From Kangiella marina (GTDB lineage Bacteria; Pseudomonadota; Gammaproteobacteria; Enterobacterales; Kangiellaceae): a stretch of 64,000 nt of DNA. The stretch covers positions 682,001-746,000 of the forward strand of contig NZ_BAABFV010000002.1 of NCBI RefSeq assembly GCF_039541235.1, given 5' to 3'. The position numbers and the translations under genes are program-made. The first letter of the stretch is position 1. Every line of letters starts with the position of its first letter. Positions 1 to 8,908 of the stretch are shown in pieces. The notes under the pieces were generated by a model. It was given only the letters and a program-made list of their open reading frames with translations, did no database searches and was not told where the DNA came from.

Positions 1-43
1 AAAGTTTCGCTTCTTCTTTCCAGCCGACCGTCATTTTTGTCAC
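1..43 (-). CDS. Start of a probable RimK-associated ATP-dependent zinc protease (partial)
   Basis: Only about 14 codons are inside the window. A GTG at 43 follows a GAGGT ribosome-binding sequence by 8 nt, and an in-frame ATG lies at 34. The visible peptide reads VTKMTVGWKEEAKL. The VGW start resembles the short zinc-protease proteins (PF05618) often encoded beside rimK. The frame begins about 25 nt downstream of the rimK stop on the same strand, so co-transcription is likely. The identification rests on very few residues plus the neighbour and is tentative. Confidence 0.4.
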   Translation of the reverse strand, partial: MTKMTVGWKEEAKL

Positions 44-67
44 TCTGATTTACCTCGCGTGAGCCAA

Positions 68-982
68 TTAACCTTTGCCTTTAGGCTTATTCGGGCCTTT
101 TAGAGCATCTTTTTCAATGTGTCTGATGATGGCACCGGCAACATCTTTGCCCGTGGCTTTCTCAATACCTTCGAGTCCGGGTGACGAGTTAACCTCAATC
201 ACGAGAGGGCCGTGAGCTGAGCGAAGTAGGTCGACGCCTGCCACGTCTAACCCCATGACTTTTGCAGCTCTTACTGCTAACGCTCTTTCTTCAGGCTTAA
301 GCTTGGTCACATCAGCGCTACCGCCGCGGTGAAGGTTTGAGCGGAATTCTCCTTCTTTTGCGCTACGCTGCATGGCGGCAATAACTTTATCGCCAACAAC
401 AAAGCAGCGAACGTCTGAGCCGCCCGACTCTTTAATAAATTCTTGTACTAAAAAGTCTGCATTGAGGCTTCTAAAAGCATTGATTAAGCTTTCCGCCGCT
501 TTATTGGTTTCAGCCAACACAACGCCATTACCATGAGTACTTTCTATGATCTTCACGATCAGCGGAGCACCGCCAACCGACTGGATAATTTCATCGGTCG
601 CATCAACGGAGTGAGCATAGCTGGTGATTGGCATGCCAACACCTTTACGCGCTAATAATTGGTGCGCGCGAAGCTTGTCTCGAGAGCGCGTGATGGCGAT
701 GGATTCATTAACCGAGTAAACGCCACCAACCTCAAACTGACGCAATACCGCTGTGCCGTATGCGGTAATCGAAGCGCCAATTCTAGGGATCACGGCATCA
801 AAACTGAGCTGGGTGACTTCGCCTTTAACTTTGCTGTGTACCGTGGGGCGGTTGGCTGTGATATTCATAAAGCATTTCAAGACATCGACCACTTGAGGTT
901 CGTGACCGCGTTCTTTAGCTGCTTCTACTAACCTGCTGGTTGAGTAGAGTTTAGAGTTACGAGAGAGAATACCGATTTTCAT
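68..982 (-). CDS. rimK: RimK-type alpha-L-glutamate ligase (ATP-grasp)
   Basis: A 304-residue protein, close to the 300 residues of Escherichia coli RimK, which adds glutamates to the C terminus of ribosomal protein S6 and can make poly-glutamate from ATP and glutamate. The N-terminal pre-ATP-grasp domain (about 1-95) starts [15 protein letters not shown]. The ATP-grasp core follows, with the ATP-binding lysine region [16 protein letters not shown], the loop [11 protein letters not shown] and the metal-binding ending [18 protein letters not shown] near residues 263-280. A probable zinc-protease gene follows downstream on the same strand, as in many gammaproteobacteria. The C-terminal tail is lysine-rich. 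A lysine- or peptide-type ATP-grasp ligase is possible, but full-length similarity and context favour RimK. Confidence 0.93.
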   Translation of the reverse strand: MKIGILSRNSKLYSTSRLVEAAKERGHEPQVVDVLKCFMNITANRPTVHSKVKGEVTQLSFDAVIPRIGASITAYGTAVLRQFEVGGVYSVNESIAITRSRDKLRAHQLLARKGVGMPITSYAHSVDATDEIIQSVGGAPLIVKIIESTHGNGVVLAETNKAAESLINAFRSLNADFLVQEFIKESGGSDVRCFVVGDKVIAAMQRSAKEGEFRSNLHRGGSADVTKLKPEERALAVRAAKVMGLDVAGVDLLRSAHGPLVIEVNSSPGLEGIEKATGKDVAGAIIRHIEKDALKGPNKPKGKG

Positions 983-1150
983 GGGATACCTTGGTTTGCT
1001 TTATGAGGATTGTGTTTTTATGGCACTTAATATAACACAGGCTTATTAGAACCTTATAGCAAATAGTCTCCACTTTCAAAAGTGACATGCTTCACGGCCT
1101 GGCCTTGAGCAACCCGATTGTCATCAAGGTGCAATCTGAATGACTCTTGT

Positions 1151-1168
1151 TTGTCATCAGAGCGTCAT
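1151..1168 (+). promoter_or_regulatory. Candidate Pho box upstream of the tandem alkaline phosphatases
   Basis: Two 7-nt direct repeats, TTGTCAT (1151-1157) and GCGTCAT (1162-1168), are separated by 4 nt. This is the 7-4-7 layout of a PhoB site (consensus CTGTCAT-N4-CTGTCAT). The element ends 56 nt before the phosphatase ATG. A weak AT-rich -10 candidate lies around 1179-1187, at the distance expected when a Pho box replaces the -35. Repeat and spacing are seen directly; PhoB control is inferred. Confidence 0.5.
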
Positions 1169-1224
1169 TTTCCACAAATACTCTATAGGCGTTTAATAAA
1201 CAAACTCCATTGAGGATAAATTTT

Positions 1225-2796
1225 ATGCAACGCCTAAGCAAAACTATAATAGCTGCGGCGGTATCATGCGGATTGGTTTCTGTCGCGCATTCTGCCGTTC
1301 TTCCAGAAGTTCAGTCGAACAGCCCTTGGTTCACCGATGGTCAGGCTGCGATTGAGAAGCAACTCAATCAAACTCCAAAGTCTAAAGCGAAAAATGTCAT
1401 CCTGTTCGTTGGTGATGGTATGGGGGTGTCGACGATCACCGCGGCACGTATCTTAGCCGGACAGCGTCTGGGTAATAGCGGTGAAGAGAACTTACTTTCC
1501 TTCGAAACCATGCCTTACAGTGCACAAGTAAAAACCTATAACACCAACCAGCAAACGCCTGACTCAGCGGGCACTATGACGGCGATGATGACTGGCGTTA
1601 AAACAAAGGCCGGTGTGATAAACATCGCTCCAGATACTGACCGTGCTAATTGTGATACAGCGAGCGGTTATGAGCTTAAAACAGCGCTGGAAATGGCGGA
1701 AGAAAAAGGGTTATCAACCGGCATTATTTCGACCGCTCGCGTGACTCATGCAACGCCAGCCGCGACGTATGCCAAAGTGCCTGAACGTAACTGGGAAAGT
1801 GACGATAAGTTAAGTGATGAGGCTAAAGCTACTGGCTGCAAAGACATTGCTGCCCAGTTGGTTGAATTGGACGCTGGCGATGGTATTGATGTGATTATGG
1901 GCGGTGGTCGTCGGCATTTTATTCCTGAGACAGTTACTGACTCGGAAGGAAAAACCGGAAAGCGCACGGATGGACGCGACTTAACCAATGAGTGGCTGGA
2001 GCGTTACAGTGATCAGTCGGCCTTTTATGTCGAAGATCAAGCCGGTTTCGCTGGTTTGGATTTGGCCAATACGGATAAATTATTAGCCTTGTTTAATTCC
2101 TCGCACATGCAATACAACACCGATCGTTTAAGTGATGTCGGTGGTGAGCCGACGGTTACCGAAATGACTCAAGGTGCTTTGGACGTACTTAAAAAGAATG
2201 ACAAGGGTTATTTTTTGATGGTTGAGTCCGGTCGTATCGATCACGGACACCATGCCGGCAATGCTTACCGGGCTTTGGATGACACCATCGAGTTTGCTAA
2301 CGCTGTTCAGTATGCGATGGATAACACGGATCCTGAGGAAACCTTGATTCTTGTAACGGCTGATCACAGTCATGTGTTTACCATTGCTGGTTATCCTCAA
2401 CGCGGTAATCCTATTTTGGGTTTGGTGAAATCTACCGATAGTAGCGGCCAACCCAAGTCAGAACCTTCTTTAGCCTCAGACGGCATGCCCTATACAACTG
2501 TTGGTTACGCCAACGGCTTAGGTTTCGCCGACTATGGGGATGGTAACGGTGGTGATCAACGTTATGGCGACGATGCTCATGTAGGCCGTGTTGATTTAAC
2601 ATCCGCTGATACGACTCAGTCAGGCTTCCACCAAGAAGCATTGGTGCCTTTAGGTTCTGAAACTCATGCGGGCGAAGATATTACGGTTCATGCTGTCGGC
2701 CCTGGTGCGCACTTATTACAAGGCGTTATCGAACAAAACGTTATTTTCCACGTCATCAACCAAGCGGCGGAACTTGGTGGTGCGGCTTATCAATAG
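1225..2796 (+). CDS. Alkaline phosphatase, periplasmic (PhoA family)
   Basis: Phosphomonoesterase of the alkaline phosphatase family, releasing phosphate from organic esters in the periplasm. ATG 1225 is preferred over an upstream in-frame TTG because GAGGA lies 8 nt before it and the protein then begins with a Sec signal peptide (MQRLSKTII, hydrophobic core, AHSA cleavage region). Metal and catalytic motifs are present: NVILFVGDGMG near 58-69, the phosphorylated serine in TPDSAGT (Ser114), SGRIDHGHHAGNAYRALDD with metal-binding Asp and His residues, and VTADHSHVF. The length is 523 residues. A close paralogue follows 46 nt downstream, and a Pho-box-like repeat lies upstream. Whether it prefers monoesters or also diesters cannot be read from the sequence. 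Confidence 0.92.
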   Translation: MQRLSKTIIAAAVSCGLVSVAHSAVLPEVQSNSPWFTDGQAAIEKQLNQTPKSKAKNVILFVGDGMGVSTITAARILAGQRLGNSGEENLLSFETMPYSAQVKTYNTNQQTPDSAGTMTAMMTGVKTKAGVINIAPDTDRANCDTASGYELKTALEMAEEKGLSTGIISTARVTHATPAATYAKVPERNWESDDKLSDEAKATGCKDIAAQLVELDAGDGIDVIMGGGRRHFIPETVTDSEGKTGKRTDGRDLTNEWLERYSDQSAFYVEDQAGFAGLDLANTDKLLALFNSSHMQYNTDRLSDVGGEPTVTEMTQGALDVLKKNDKGYFLMVESGRIDHGHHAGNAYRALDDTIEFANAVQYAMDNTDPEETLILVTADHSHVFTIAGYPQRGNPILGLVKSTDSSGQPKSEPSLASDGMPYTTVGYANGLGFADYGDGNGGDQRYGDDAHVGRVDLTSADTTQSGFHQEALVPLGSETHAGEDITVHAVGPGAHLLQGVIEQNVIFHVINQAAELGGAAYQ

Positions 2797-2842
2797 GCGC
2801 TTGTCATGAACAGCGATCAGAATTTAATTTGAGGATAAAGCA

Positions 2843-4489
2843 ATGAGTATTTTTGAAAAAAAGCAGCACTCTAAAAAGCATGCTTACACACTATTAAGTG
2901 CCTTGATATCAGCGACATTGTTAACGGCATGTTTCGGTGATAATGACGATGATGAATCGGCGCCAGAGCCTGAGCCACCCGTATCCAGCGTGGACTGGAC
3001 GAAAACCAATCAGTGGTTTAATCAAGGTAAAACGCGTGTTGATGCAGCTCTTGAAACTGAAGAAGTTTTGGTAAAGGGTTCAGCGAAGAATGTGATTCTT
3101 TTTGTTGGTGATGGTATGGGTGTCTCGACGGTCACAGCCGCTCGTATTTTTGCAGGGCAAAAAGCAGGTCACACAGGGGAAGAGTATCAGCTAAGCTTTG
3201 ATAAATTTCCAGTGGCGGGCTTTGCGAAAACTTATAACACCAACCAGCAAACGCCAGATTCAGCGGGCACTATGACCGCAATGATTAGCGGCGTTAAAAC
3301 CAAAGCTGGGGTGATCGGTTATCCAGAAAGCGCTCTAAGAGCGGACTGTGGTTCAGCGAAGGGAAATGAGTTGGTGACTGCTGTTGAGTTAGCTGAAATG
3401 GCTGGAATGGCTACTGGAGTGGTTTCGACGGCACGTATCACTCATGCCACGCCAGCAGCAACTTACGCAAAGTCTCCTGAGCGCAACTGGGAAAGCGATG
3501 ACAAGCTGACTGACGAAGCAAAAGCAAACGGCTGTAAAGATATCGCCACTCAGCTTGTCGATTTCTCATACGGCGATGGTATTGATGTGGTCATGGGAGG
3601 CGGTCGTCGTCACTTTATTCCAAGTACCGTGACCGATGAAGAAGGAAAGTCAGGAAAGCGTACTGATGGCGTTAACTTGATTGATTCATGGAAAGCAAAG
3701 TATGCCTCAGGTAGTTATGTTTACGACCAAGCTGGCTTTGATGCCTTGAGCGCTGATTCAAGCAAAGTTCTTGGCTTGTTCAACTCATCGCACATGGAGT
3801 ATGAAGCAGATCGCGCTAATGATACGGCGGGCGAACCTTCGTTGAGCGAGATGACGTCAAAGTCGATAGATATCTTAAGCAAAAATGACAAAGGCTTCTT
3901 TTTAACCGTGGAGTCAGGCCGAATTGATCATGGTCACCATGCTGGTAACGCTTACCGTGCGCTTGAAGATGCTGTTGAGTTTGCACAAGCGGTACAAGCC
4001 GCTGTCGACAAAGTTGATTTAAGCGAGACCTTGATAATTGTTACTGCTGACCATAGTCATGTATTTACCTTGGCTGGCTATCCTACGCGAGGCAACCCAA
4101 TTTTGGGCGTGGTCAAAGGTAATGATGGGGCGGGACACCCTAACGATGAAGCTGTGATGGCTAAAGATGATATGCCTTACACCACCGTCGGTTACGCTAA
4201 TGGCTTAGGCTTTGCCGACTATGGTGACGGGAATGGTGGTGATCAGCGATACGGTGATCCAGCCGCTGCCCATCGTCATGACCTTGAAGGTATTGATACT
4301 GAGTCAACAGGTTTCCACCAAGAGGCATTGATTCCATTGGGTTCTGAGACTCATTCGGGTGAAGATGTGGGCATTTATGCCATTGGCCCTGGGGCACAGT
4401 TACTGCGTGGTACTCATGAGCAAAGCAACATTTTCCATGCTATGAATCATATCGCTGATTTAGTAGGAAAGGCTGAAGCAACTCAATAG
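2843..4489 (+). CDS. Alkaline phosphatase, predicted lipoprotein paralogue
   Basis: A second alkaline phosphatase of 548 residues, similar along its whole length to the preceding gene: GDGMGVSTVTAARIFAG, catalytic Ser140 in TPDSAGT, SGRIDHGHHAGNAYRALED and TADHSHVF. Its N terminus is different. A lysine-rich start and hydrophobic stretch end in the lipobox LTAC with Cys30, followed by an acidic Asp/Glu linker, so it is predicted to be membrane-anchored, whereas its neighbour is soluble. The start is supported by GAGGA upstream of ATG 2843. It lies 46 nt behind the first phosphatase and probably shares its promoter. The pair looks like a tandem duplication followed by relocation of one copy. 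Confidence 0.91.
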   Translation: MSIFEKKQHSKKHAYTLLSALISATLLTACFGDNDDDESAPEPEPPVSSVDWTKTNQWFNQGKTRVDAALETEEVLVKGSAKNVILFVGDGMGVSTVTAARIFAGQKAGHTGEEYQLSFDKFPVAGFAKTYNTNQQTPDSAGTMTAMISGVKTKAGVIGYPESALRADCGSAKGNELVTAVELAEMAGMATGVVSTARITHATPAATYAKSPERNWESDDKLTDEAKANGCKDIATQLVDFSYGDGIDVVMGGGRRHFIPSTVTDEEGKSGKRTDGVNLIDSWKAKYASGSYVYDQAGFDALSADSSKVLGLFNSSHMEYEADRANDTAGEPSLSEMTSKSIDILSKNDKGFFLTVESGRIDHGHHAGNAYRALEDAVEFAQAVQAAVDKVDLSETLIIVTADHSHVFTLAGYPTRGNPILGVVKGNDGAGHPNDEAVMAKDDMPYTTVGYANGLGFADYGDGNGGDQRYGDPAAAHRHDLEGIDTESTGFHQEALIPLGSETHSGEDVGIYAIGPGAQLLRGTHEQSNIFHAMNHIADLVGKAEATQ

Positions 4490-4503
4490 TTAGCACGTTT
4501 ATT

Positions 4504-4538
4504 GGCACCCTTAACTCTCTGACTGGGAAGAGGGTGCC
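4504..4538. terminator. Terminator-like hairpin after the phosphatase pair
   Basis: GGCACCCT (4504-4511) pairs perfectly with AGGGTGCC (4531-4538) around a 19-nt loop, shortly after the second phosphatase stop codon. No T run follows, so it may be a 3' stabilising hairpin rather than an intrinsic terminator. Confidence 0.45.
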
Positions 4539-4577
4539 ACATTATTAAAGCTAAAGCAGATGTATGAAGTGAACATT

Positions 4578-5117
4578 ATGTTTCAAATGAATAAGCTCGT
4601 TACTCTAACTGCCATACTATGTTTTATGGCTCTGGCCTTATCAAGTTTATCCATGGCACAACCCTCATCCTCGGCCAAGAAGGCGGAGTTTGTTGTGACT
4701 AAAGGCGCTGCGTCATCTTTACTAACCGTTTGGTTTGACCATGAAACGCTCGCATTTTCACCGCAAGACTCTAACAAAGTTGGTGTGTGGCATTTATGGC
4801 AAACCAATAACCCCAGTTTTTATCAAGTCTACTCTGAGGCTGGCTATCGCATTGAATTCGATCGCTTTGCTAGCCAGGACATGCAGTCGGTTTTAGATGA
4901 TCTGAAGCAACTGATCAGTCACGGAAACTTTGTTGATAGTCATGCGATTAACGCTAAACAGTTTGAGCTGGCATCGCTCGAATCAGGGTTAACCGTACAA
5001 CAACACATGGAGCAGTGGAGTGACTATAAAACCTATGACTATGCAGACATTGGAGACAATGAAGCGGATCCGATGCTAGGTAAATTAATTCAGCAGGGAT
5101 TTATTCGAGCGCTTTAA
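4578..5117 (+). CDS. Hypothetical secreted protein
   Basis: I do not recognise this protein. The frame opens at ATG 4560, but starting at ATG 4578 (MFQMNKLVTLTAIL) gives a clean Sec signal peptide ending near SLSMAQ. Neither start has a strong ribosome-binding site. The mature part of about 145 residues has no obvious cysteine or metal motif. It carries a DDLKQLISHGN segment and ends in an acidic YADIGDNEADPMLGKL stretch. It follows the phosphatases after a hairpin, so it may be transcribed with them or independently. A periplasmic location is inferred; the function is unknown. Confidence 0.6.
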   Translation: MFQMNKLVTLTAILCFMALALSSLSMAQPSSSAKKAEFVVTKGAASSLLTVWFDHETLAFSPQDSNKVGVWHLWQTNNPSFYQVYSEAGYRIEFDRFASQDMQSVLDDLKQLISHGNFVDSHAINAKQFELASLESGLTVQQHMEQWSDYKTYDYADIGDNEADPMLGKLIQQGFIRAL

Positions 5118-5199
5118 GTCAGGACTATCGCTAACGATGCGCATTTTGAAGCACTAACTTTTTTCCTTTTTAGGGCTTTATTATTGCAAGGCTTTGAGC

Positions 5200-5205
5200 G
5201 ATAAT
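5200..5205 (+). promoter_or_regulatory. Probable -10 element of the ffs promoter
   Basis: GATAAT at 5200-5205 is followed by a GC-rich discriminator (GCGCGC) just before the mature SRP RNA. Such a discriminator is typical of stable-RNA promoters under stringent control. No good -35 is visible at 16-18 nt spacing, so only the -10 is called. Confidence 0.45.
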
Positions 5206-5217
5206 GCGCGCAACTCA

Positions 5218-5317
<100 letters not shown>

Positions 5318-5363
5318 AACCATCAATAGGTTAAGGGCATCGTTAGATGACCGAGTCAGATTT

Positions 5364-5403
5364 AAAAAAAGCCGCTAGTGGAAACACTGAGCGGCTTTTT
5401 CTT
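5364..5403. terminator. Bidirectional intrinsic terminator
   Basis: GCCGCTAGTG pairs with CACTGAGCGGC around a GAAA loop (one unpaired G), with an A run before and a T run after. It can serve ffs from the left and the convergent secreted-protein gene from the right. Confidence 0.85.
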
Positions 5404-5434
5404 TACCCTAAGAAAAGGAACTTAACCCTCTAGC

Positions 5435-5944
5435 TTAGCGCTTTAGTTCACGAGCACTGTCTTCATCATTATTGGGATCGACAATCATGGATTCCAATTT
5501 CGATTCATATGCATCAACTTCGAAAACGTCGCGTAACGTCGTGATATCACGAATCAATTCTTTATCGCTGATAAGCGCCCCAATGGTGTCACCATAACCA
5601 GTACCACCATTACCGCCCGGTGAGGCTAGGTTGTATGAGTCGAAAATTTCTTCATAAGCAGCATAATCGGTTTCAAAGCGCCATGAGCAGCCATTTCCAA
5701 GTGACTCACTCGGTAACCAAGTGTCGCCATCTCCAAAGTCAGCGTTTCGAGCTAAGTTACACGCTTCTTCAGTACTGAATGGCCCCCGAGAGTCATAATT
5801 GTAGCTATAGTTACCCGTATACTGTTGTGCCGTGTAAAACCAGCCGCCACAAGTCGCGCAGTTAGATGCTGCAGAGGAGTTTATGCTAGTAGCACCCAAG
5901 CCAACGGCTGCTGCTGTTATCAAGATTGTTTTTAAGTGTTTCAT
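5435..5944 (-). CDS. Hypothetical secreted protein, cysteine-containing
   Basis: I do not recognise this 169-residue protein. It starts with a good Sec signal peptide (MKHLKTILITAAAVGLGATS, cleavage near SSAAS) behind GAGG spaced 7 nt from the ATG. The mature part opens with NCATCGGWFYTAQQ (a CxxC pair) and is rich in Tyr, Asp and Gly. Two further cysteines (EEACN, GNGCSWRF) could form disulfides. The C-terminal third is acidic and helical-looking. It is convergent with ffs and divergent from dnaX, so it is probably monocistronic. A periplasmic or extracellular location is inferred. Confidence 0.65.
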   Translation of the reverse strand: MKHLKTILITAAAVGLGATSINSSAASNCATCGGWFYTAQQYTGNYSYNYDSRGPFSTEEACNLARNADFGDGDTWLPSESLGNGCSWRFETDYAAYEEIFDSYNLASPGGNGGTGYGDTIGALISDKELIRDITTLRDVFEVDAYESKLESMIVDPNNDEDSARELKR

Positions 5945-6189
5945 TAGAAAGCCTCGTTGTTGTCATATTCAGTTACTGAGTGTAGAGCGAGGCGAAGGCC
6001 GAAGCGATTGTTATCTAGGGCAAAAGAGGGAGTCTTTGGGAAAACTTGGGTAAAAGCCTATCTATTTGATTTTTATGAATTAAATGTTTTGCATACACTG
6101 CCGGTTTGTGACAAATAGATTTTCCATCGGTTTAAAGTGTGCTATGGTTTCTGCACTAAAACGATAAGCATTTCTATATTGATTAATTT

Positions 6190-8505
6190 ATGAGCTATCA
6201 AGTGCTCGCCCGCAAATGGCGCCCAAAAAACTTCCAAGAACTTCGTGGTCAAGAGCACGTCAGTCGTGCTTTGGTCAATGCTATCGAAAGCGGTCGACTG
6301 CACCATGCTTATCTTTTCACCGGGACACGCGGTGTCGGTAAAACGACCATCGCACGGATTCTATCGAAGTGTTTGAACTGTGAAGCAGAAGGCGTCACAG
6401 CCACACCTTGTGGACAATGTGGCAGCTGCTCAGAAATTGATCAAGGTCGCTTTGTTGATCTGATTGAAGTGGATGCAGCCTCTAGAACCAAAGTCGATGA
6501 TACTCGTGAACTTCTCGAAAATGTTCAGTACCGACCAACTCGTGGTCGATATAAGGTATACCTTATTGATGAGGTTCATATGCTCTCTAACAGCTCTTTT
6601 AACGCGCTGTTAAAAACATTAGAAGAGCCACCTGAGCACGTAATATTTTTATTGGCAACGACCGATCCGCAAAAGCTTCCGGTTACGGTTTTATCTCGCT
6701 GCTTGCAGTTCCATCTTAAGCACATGGATGAAGAGACGATTGCGAATCATCTTCAGTTTATCCTTGAGCAGGAATCCATAGCGTTTGAGGCGCCGTCACT
6801 AAGCCTGATTGCGCAATCTGCCGAAGGCAGTATGCGTGATGCTCTGAGCCTTCTTGATCAGGCTATTGCCTATGGCCAGGGTAAAGTCCTAGAAGACGAT
6901 ATCCGTACCATGCTGGGCACTATTGACCATAAATTCATGGTGCGCTTACTAGAAGCTCTAGCCAGTAAAGATAGCGTAATGGCGATTAAAGCGGTTCATG
7001 ATATGAGTCATTATCCGGTGGACTTTGCAGACGCGCTGAAAGAACTACTGAGTCGCCTCCACCAGGTTGCCGTTTATCAAGCCACCGAAGTTATGCTTGA
7101 TGCGGCAGCGTCATATATCCCTGAGTTTGCAGATATTTTCGATGCAGCTGATCTTCAAATGTACTATCAGTTAGGGTTACACGCTCGTCGCGATTTGGAG
7201 TGGGCTCCATCAGCAAAGCAGGGGCTGGAAATGGCCTTATTGAGAATGCTTGCCTTCCAAATGGATACCGGCTCGTCTCAGGCAAACCCAACGCCAAAAA
7301 AAAAAGTTAATCTAAACTCAGATACCGTCTCAAGCCCTCGGAATCAATCCGAGGAAGCGAAATCTACCTCTCCTGAAACTCAAGTTTTTTTAAATGAGAC
7401 TGAGCGAGAGGCCGGGCACCATCCTGTAAGCGCTGAATCAAACAAAACGGCGAAAGAACCGGAAAAACAACCAGTTAAAGATGATACTTCAGAAGTTGCT
7501 TTGACCAAAAGCTCTGAACCAGAGCTTGCGGGTTATGAGCAATTTATGCAACAAGATGACCGTGAGGAAGACGACTCTTCTGACTTTTATCATCAGGCTG
7601 ATAGTCAGTCACCGATAGAAAGCGAGCAAGCCAAACCTAGCCCAGAGCAACCTGAGAGTAAGGACCATAGCGACGATGATGAAGCGCTAGCTAGCCTACA
7701 TTCAGCGCTTGGATTAAGTTTAGATGGGCAAAGTCATGTTAGTCAAAAAGATAAAATGCCAGAAAAGCCAGTTCCAAAGGAGCATCCTTCAAAGGAGCGT
7801 TCTTCAGAGGAGCCTGCTAAGGGAGATAGTGACAGCTTGCAGTCCCAAGTAGTGGCTGAATCTGGACGAGCTGACACCTTGGAAGAAGTGGAAAACATAG
7901 ATGTTGAGCAAAATGCTGAACAGGCTTCGAGTCCCAGTTATGAGGGGCCTGAGAGTTATGACAGCGACATTGAGCGTTTAATGCAGGCAAGTTACGAGTC
8001 AAGCAATGAGCCAGCCACTGCACACTTTGAAGAAACTGAGCGCCCGAACGCTCCTCAAGGCGGAGTAAGCGCTTCAACGGCAGATGAACTGGAGTTTGTT
8101 CCAGAGCTTGATGTCCCTGAAGAGGCCATGGCATGGGCAAATTTAGTACAAAAGCTTGAATTACAGGGGACTTACCACCAAATAGCACAGTCCAGTTGTG
8201 CTATTTGGAGCTCTGAGCAGGATGTAATCTTAGAGTTAGCTCCAGAGCAGGAAGTATTGTTGACTGCTAGCGCAAAAGATAATGTTAATAATGCCTTGGC
8301 TGCGTGTTTAGGGAAGCCGATCAATATTGAGTGGCAACTAAAACAGCCAAGCATTGAAACTCCGGCAGAGATTTGGCAGCACCAGGCTAAACTGAAGTTG
8401 CAAAAAGCGTGTGAAGATTTAAATCAACACCCGTTTAGTCAGCAGTTACAGCAACATTTTGGTGCAAAAATCGATCATCAGTCGGTCACTTATTTAGACA
8501 GCTAA
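6190..8505 (+). CDS. dnaX: DNA polymerase III subunit tau (and probably gamma)
   Basis: Clamp-loader ATPase and replisome organiser. Domain I carries the P-loop TGTRGVGKT (about 44-52), a zinc site (C64, C74, C77, C80), Walker B LIDEVH (125-130) and the SRC arginine-finger motif near 175. Domains II-III run to about residue 365. A long, low-complexity, acidic Glu/Ser/Pro-rich linker follows (about 375-625), and the C-terminal tau domains occupy about 640-771. At 771 residues it is longer than E. coli tau (643) because of the linker. Codons 370-372 lie in an A10 tract where slippage would end the protein at once, giving a gamma-like product. ybaB and recR follow in the usual order. No clear ribosome-binding site precedes ATG 6190. 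Confidence 0.97.
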   Translation: MSYQVLARKWRPKNFQELRGQEHVSRALVNAIESGRLHHAYLFTGTRGVGKTTIARILSKCLNCEAEGVTATPCGQCGSCSEIDQGRFVDLIEVDAASRTKVDDTRELLENVQYRPTRGRYKVYLIDEVHMLSNSSFNALLKTLEEPPEHVIFLLATTDPQKLPVTVLSRCLQFHLKHMDEETIANHLQFILEQESIAFEAPSLSLIAQSAEGSMRDALSLLDQAIAYGQGKVLEDDIRTMLGTIDHKFMVRLLEALASKDSVMAIKAVHDMSHYPVDFADALKELLSRLHQVAVYQATEVMLDAAASYIPEFADIFDAADLQMYYQLGLHARRDLEWAPSAKQGLEMALLRMLAFQMDTGSSQANPTPKKKVNLNSDTVSSPRNQSEEAKSTSPETQVFLNETEREAGHHPVSAESNKTAKEPEKQPVKDDTSEVALTKSSEPELAGYEQFMQQDDREEDDSSDFYHQADSQSPIESEQAKPSPEQPESKDHSDDDEALASLHSALGLSLDGQSHVSQKDKMPEKPVPKEHPSKERSSEEPAKGDSDSLQSQVVAESGRADTLEEVENIDVEQNAEQASSPSYEGPESYDSDIERLMQASYESSNEPATAHFEETERPNAPQGGVSASTADELEFVPELDVPEEAMAWANLVQKLELQGTYHQIAQSSCAIWSSEQDVILELAPEQEVLLTASAKDNVNNALAACLGKPINIEWQLKQPSIETPAEIWQHQAKLKLQKACEDLNQHPFSQQLQQHFGAKIDHQSVTYLDS
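7296..7305 (+). other. A10 slippage tract in dnaX (predicted gamma-subunit site)
   Basis: Ten consecutive A residues span codons CCA AAA AAA AAA at the junction between clamp-loader domain III and the linker. The -1 frame reads AGT then TAA (stop 7308-7310). The +1 frame reads TTA, ATC, TAA (stop 7313-7315). A perfect 7-bp hairpin (7336-7342 with 7348-7354) lies 30 nt downstream, further than usual for a ribosomal stimulator. Tract and stops are seen directly; slippage is inferred from the known dnaX cases in E. coli and Thermus. Confidence 0.65.
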
Positions 8506-8555
8506 AGTCACAAGGCATTAGCTAAGACATATTCATTAATTATTGAGGTAGAGCC

Positions 8556-8885
8556 ATGTTTGGTAAAGGTGGTTTGGGCAACATGATGAAGCAAGCCCAG
8601 CAAATGCAAGAAAAAATGCAGAAAGCACAGGAAGAAATTGCTCAGCTAGAAGTCACTGGTGAAGCCGGTGCTGGAATGGTTAAAGTCACGATGACTGGTC
8701 GCCATGATGTTAAGCGTGTGGAGATTGATCCTAGCTTAATGGACGACGAGAAAGAGTTACTTGAAGACCTCGTTGCTGCAGCAATTAATGCGGCGGTGCG
8801 TAAGGTTGAAGAGACGACGAAAGAGAAGATGGCGGGAGCGACTGAGGGGATGAATCTTCCACCAGGTATGAACTTACCTTTTTAA
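8556..8885 (+). CDS. ybaB: Nucleoid-associated protein, YbaB/EbfC family
   Basis: A DNA-binding dimer of the YbaB/EbfC family, commonly encoded between dnaX and recR. The 109 residues begin [20 protein letters not shown], the typical N-terminal helix, and continue with the family core [17 protein letters not shown] and the helix [19 protein letters not shown]. The Pro/Gly/Met-rich tail (LPPGMNLPF) is also characteristic. GAGG precedes the ATG. It follows dnaX by 50 nt, so it is probably in the same transcript. Confidence 0.96.
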   Translation: MFGKGGLGNMMKQAQQMQEKMQKAQEEIAQLEVTGEAGAGMVKVTMTGRHDVKRVEIDPSLMDDEKELLEDLVAAAINAAVRKVEETTKEKMAGATEGMNLPPGMNLPF

Positions 8886-8908
8886 TTAAAGTATCTTTTT
8901 GAGCCTGA

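Noticed and set aside
5970-6010. Possible further copy of the structured repeat (contains GAGCGAGGC)
   Set aside because: Only the flank-like 9-mer is shared; no matching stem or second flank is found nearby.
7336-7354. Hairpin as a classical ribosomal frameshift stimulator for dnaX
   Set aside because: It starts 30 nt after the A tract, much further than the usual 5-9 nt, so it is reported only as a nearby feature.
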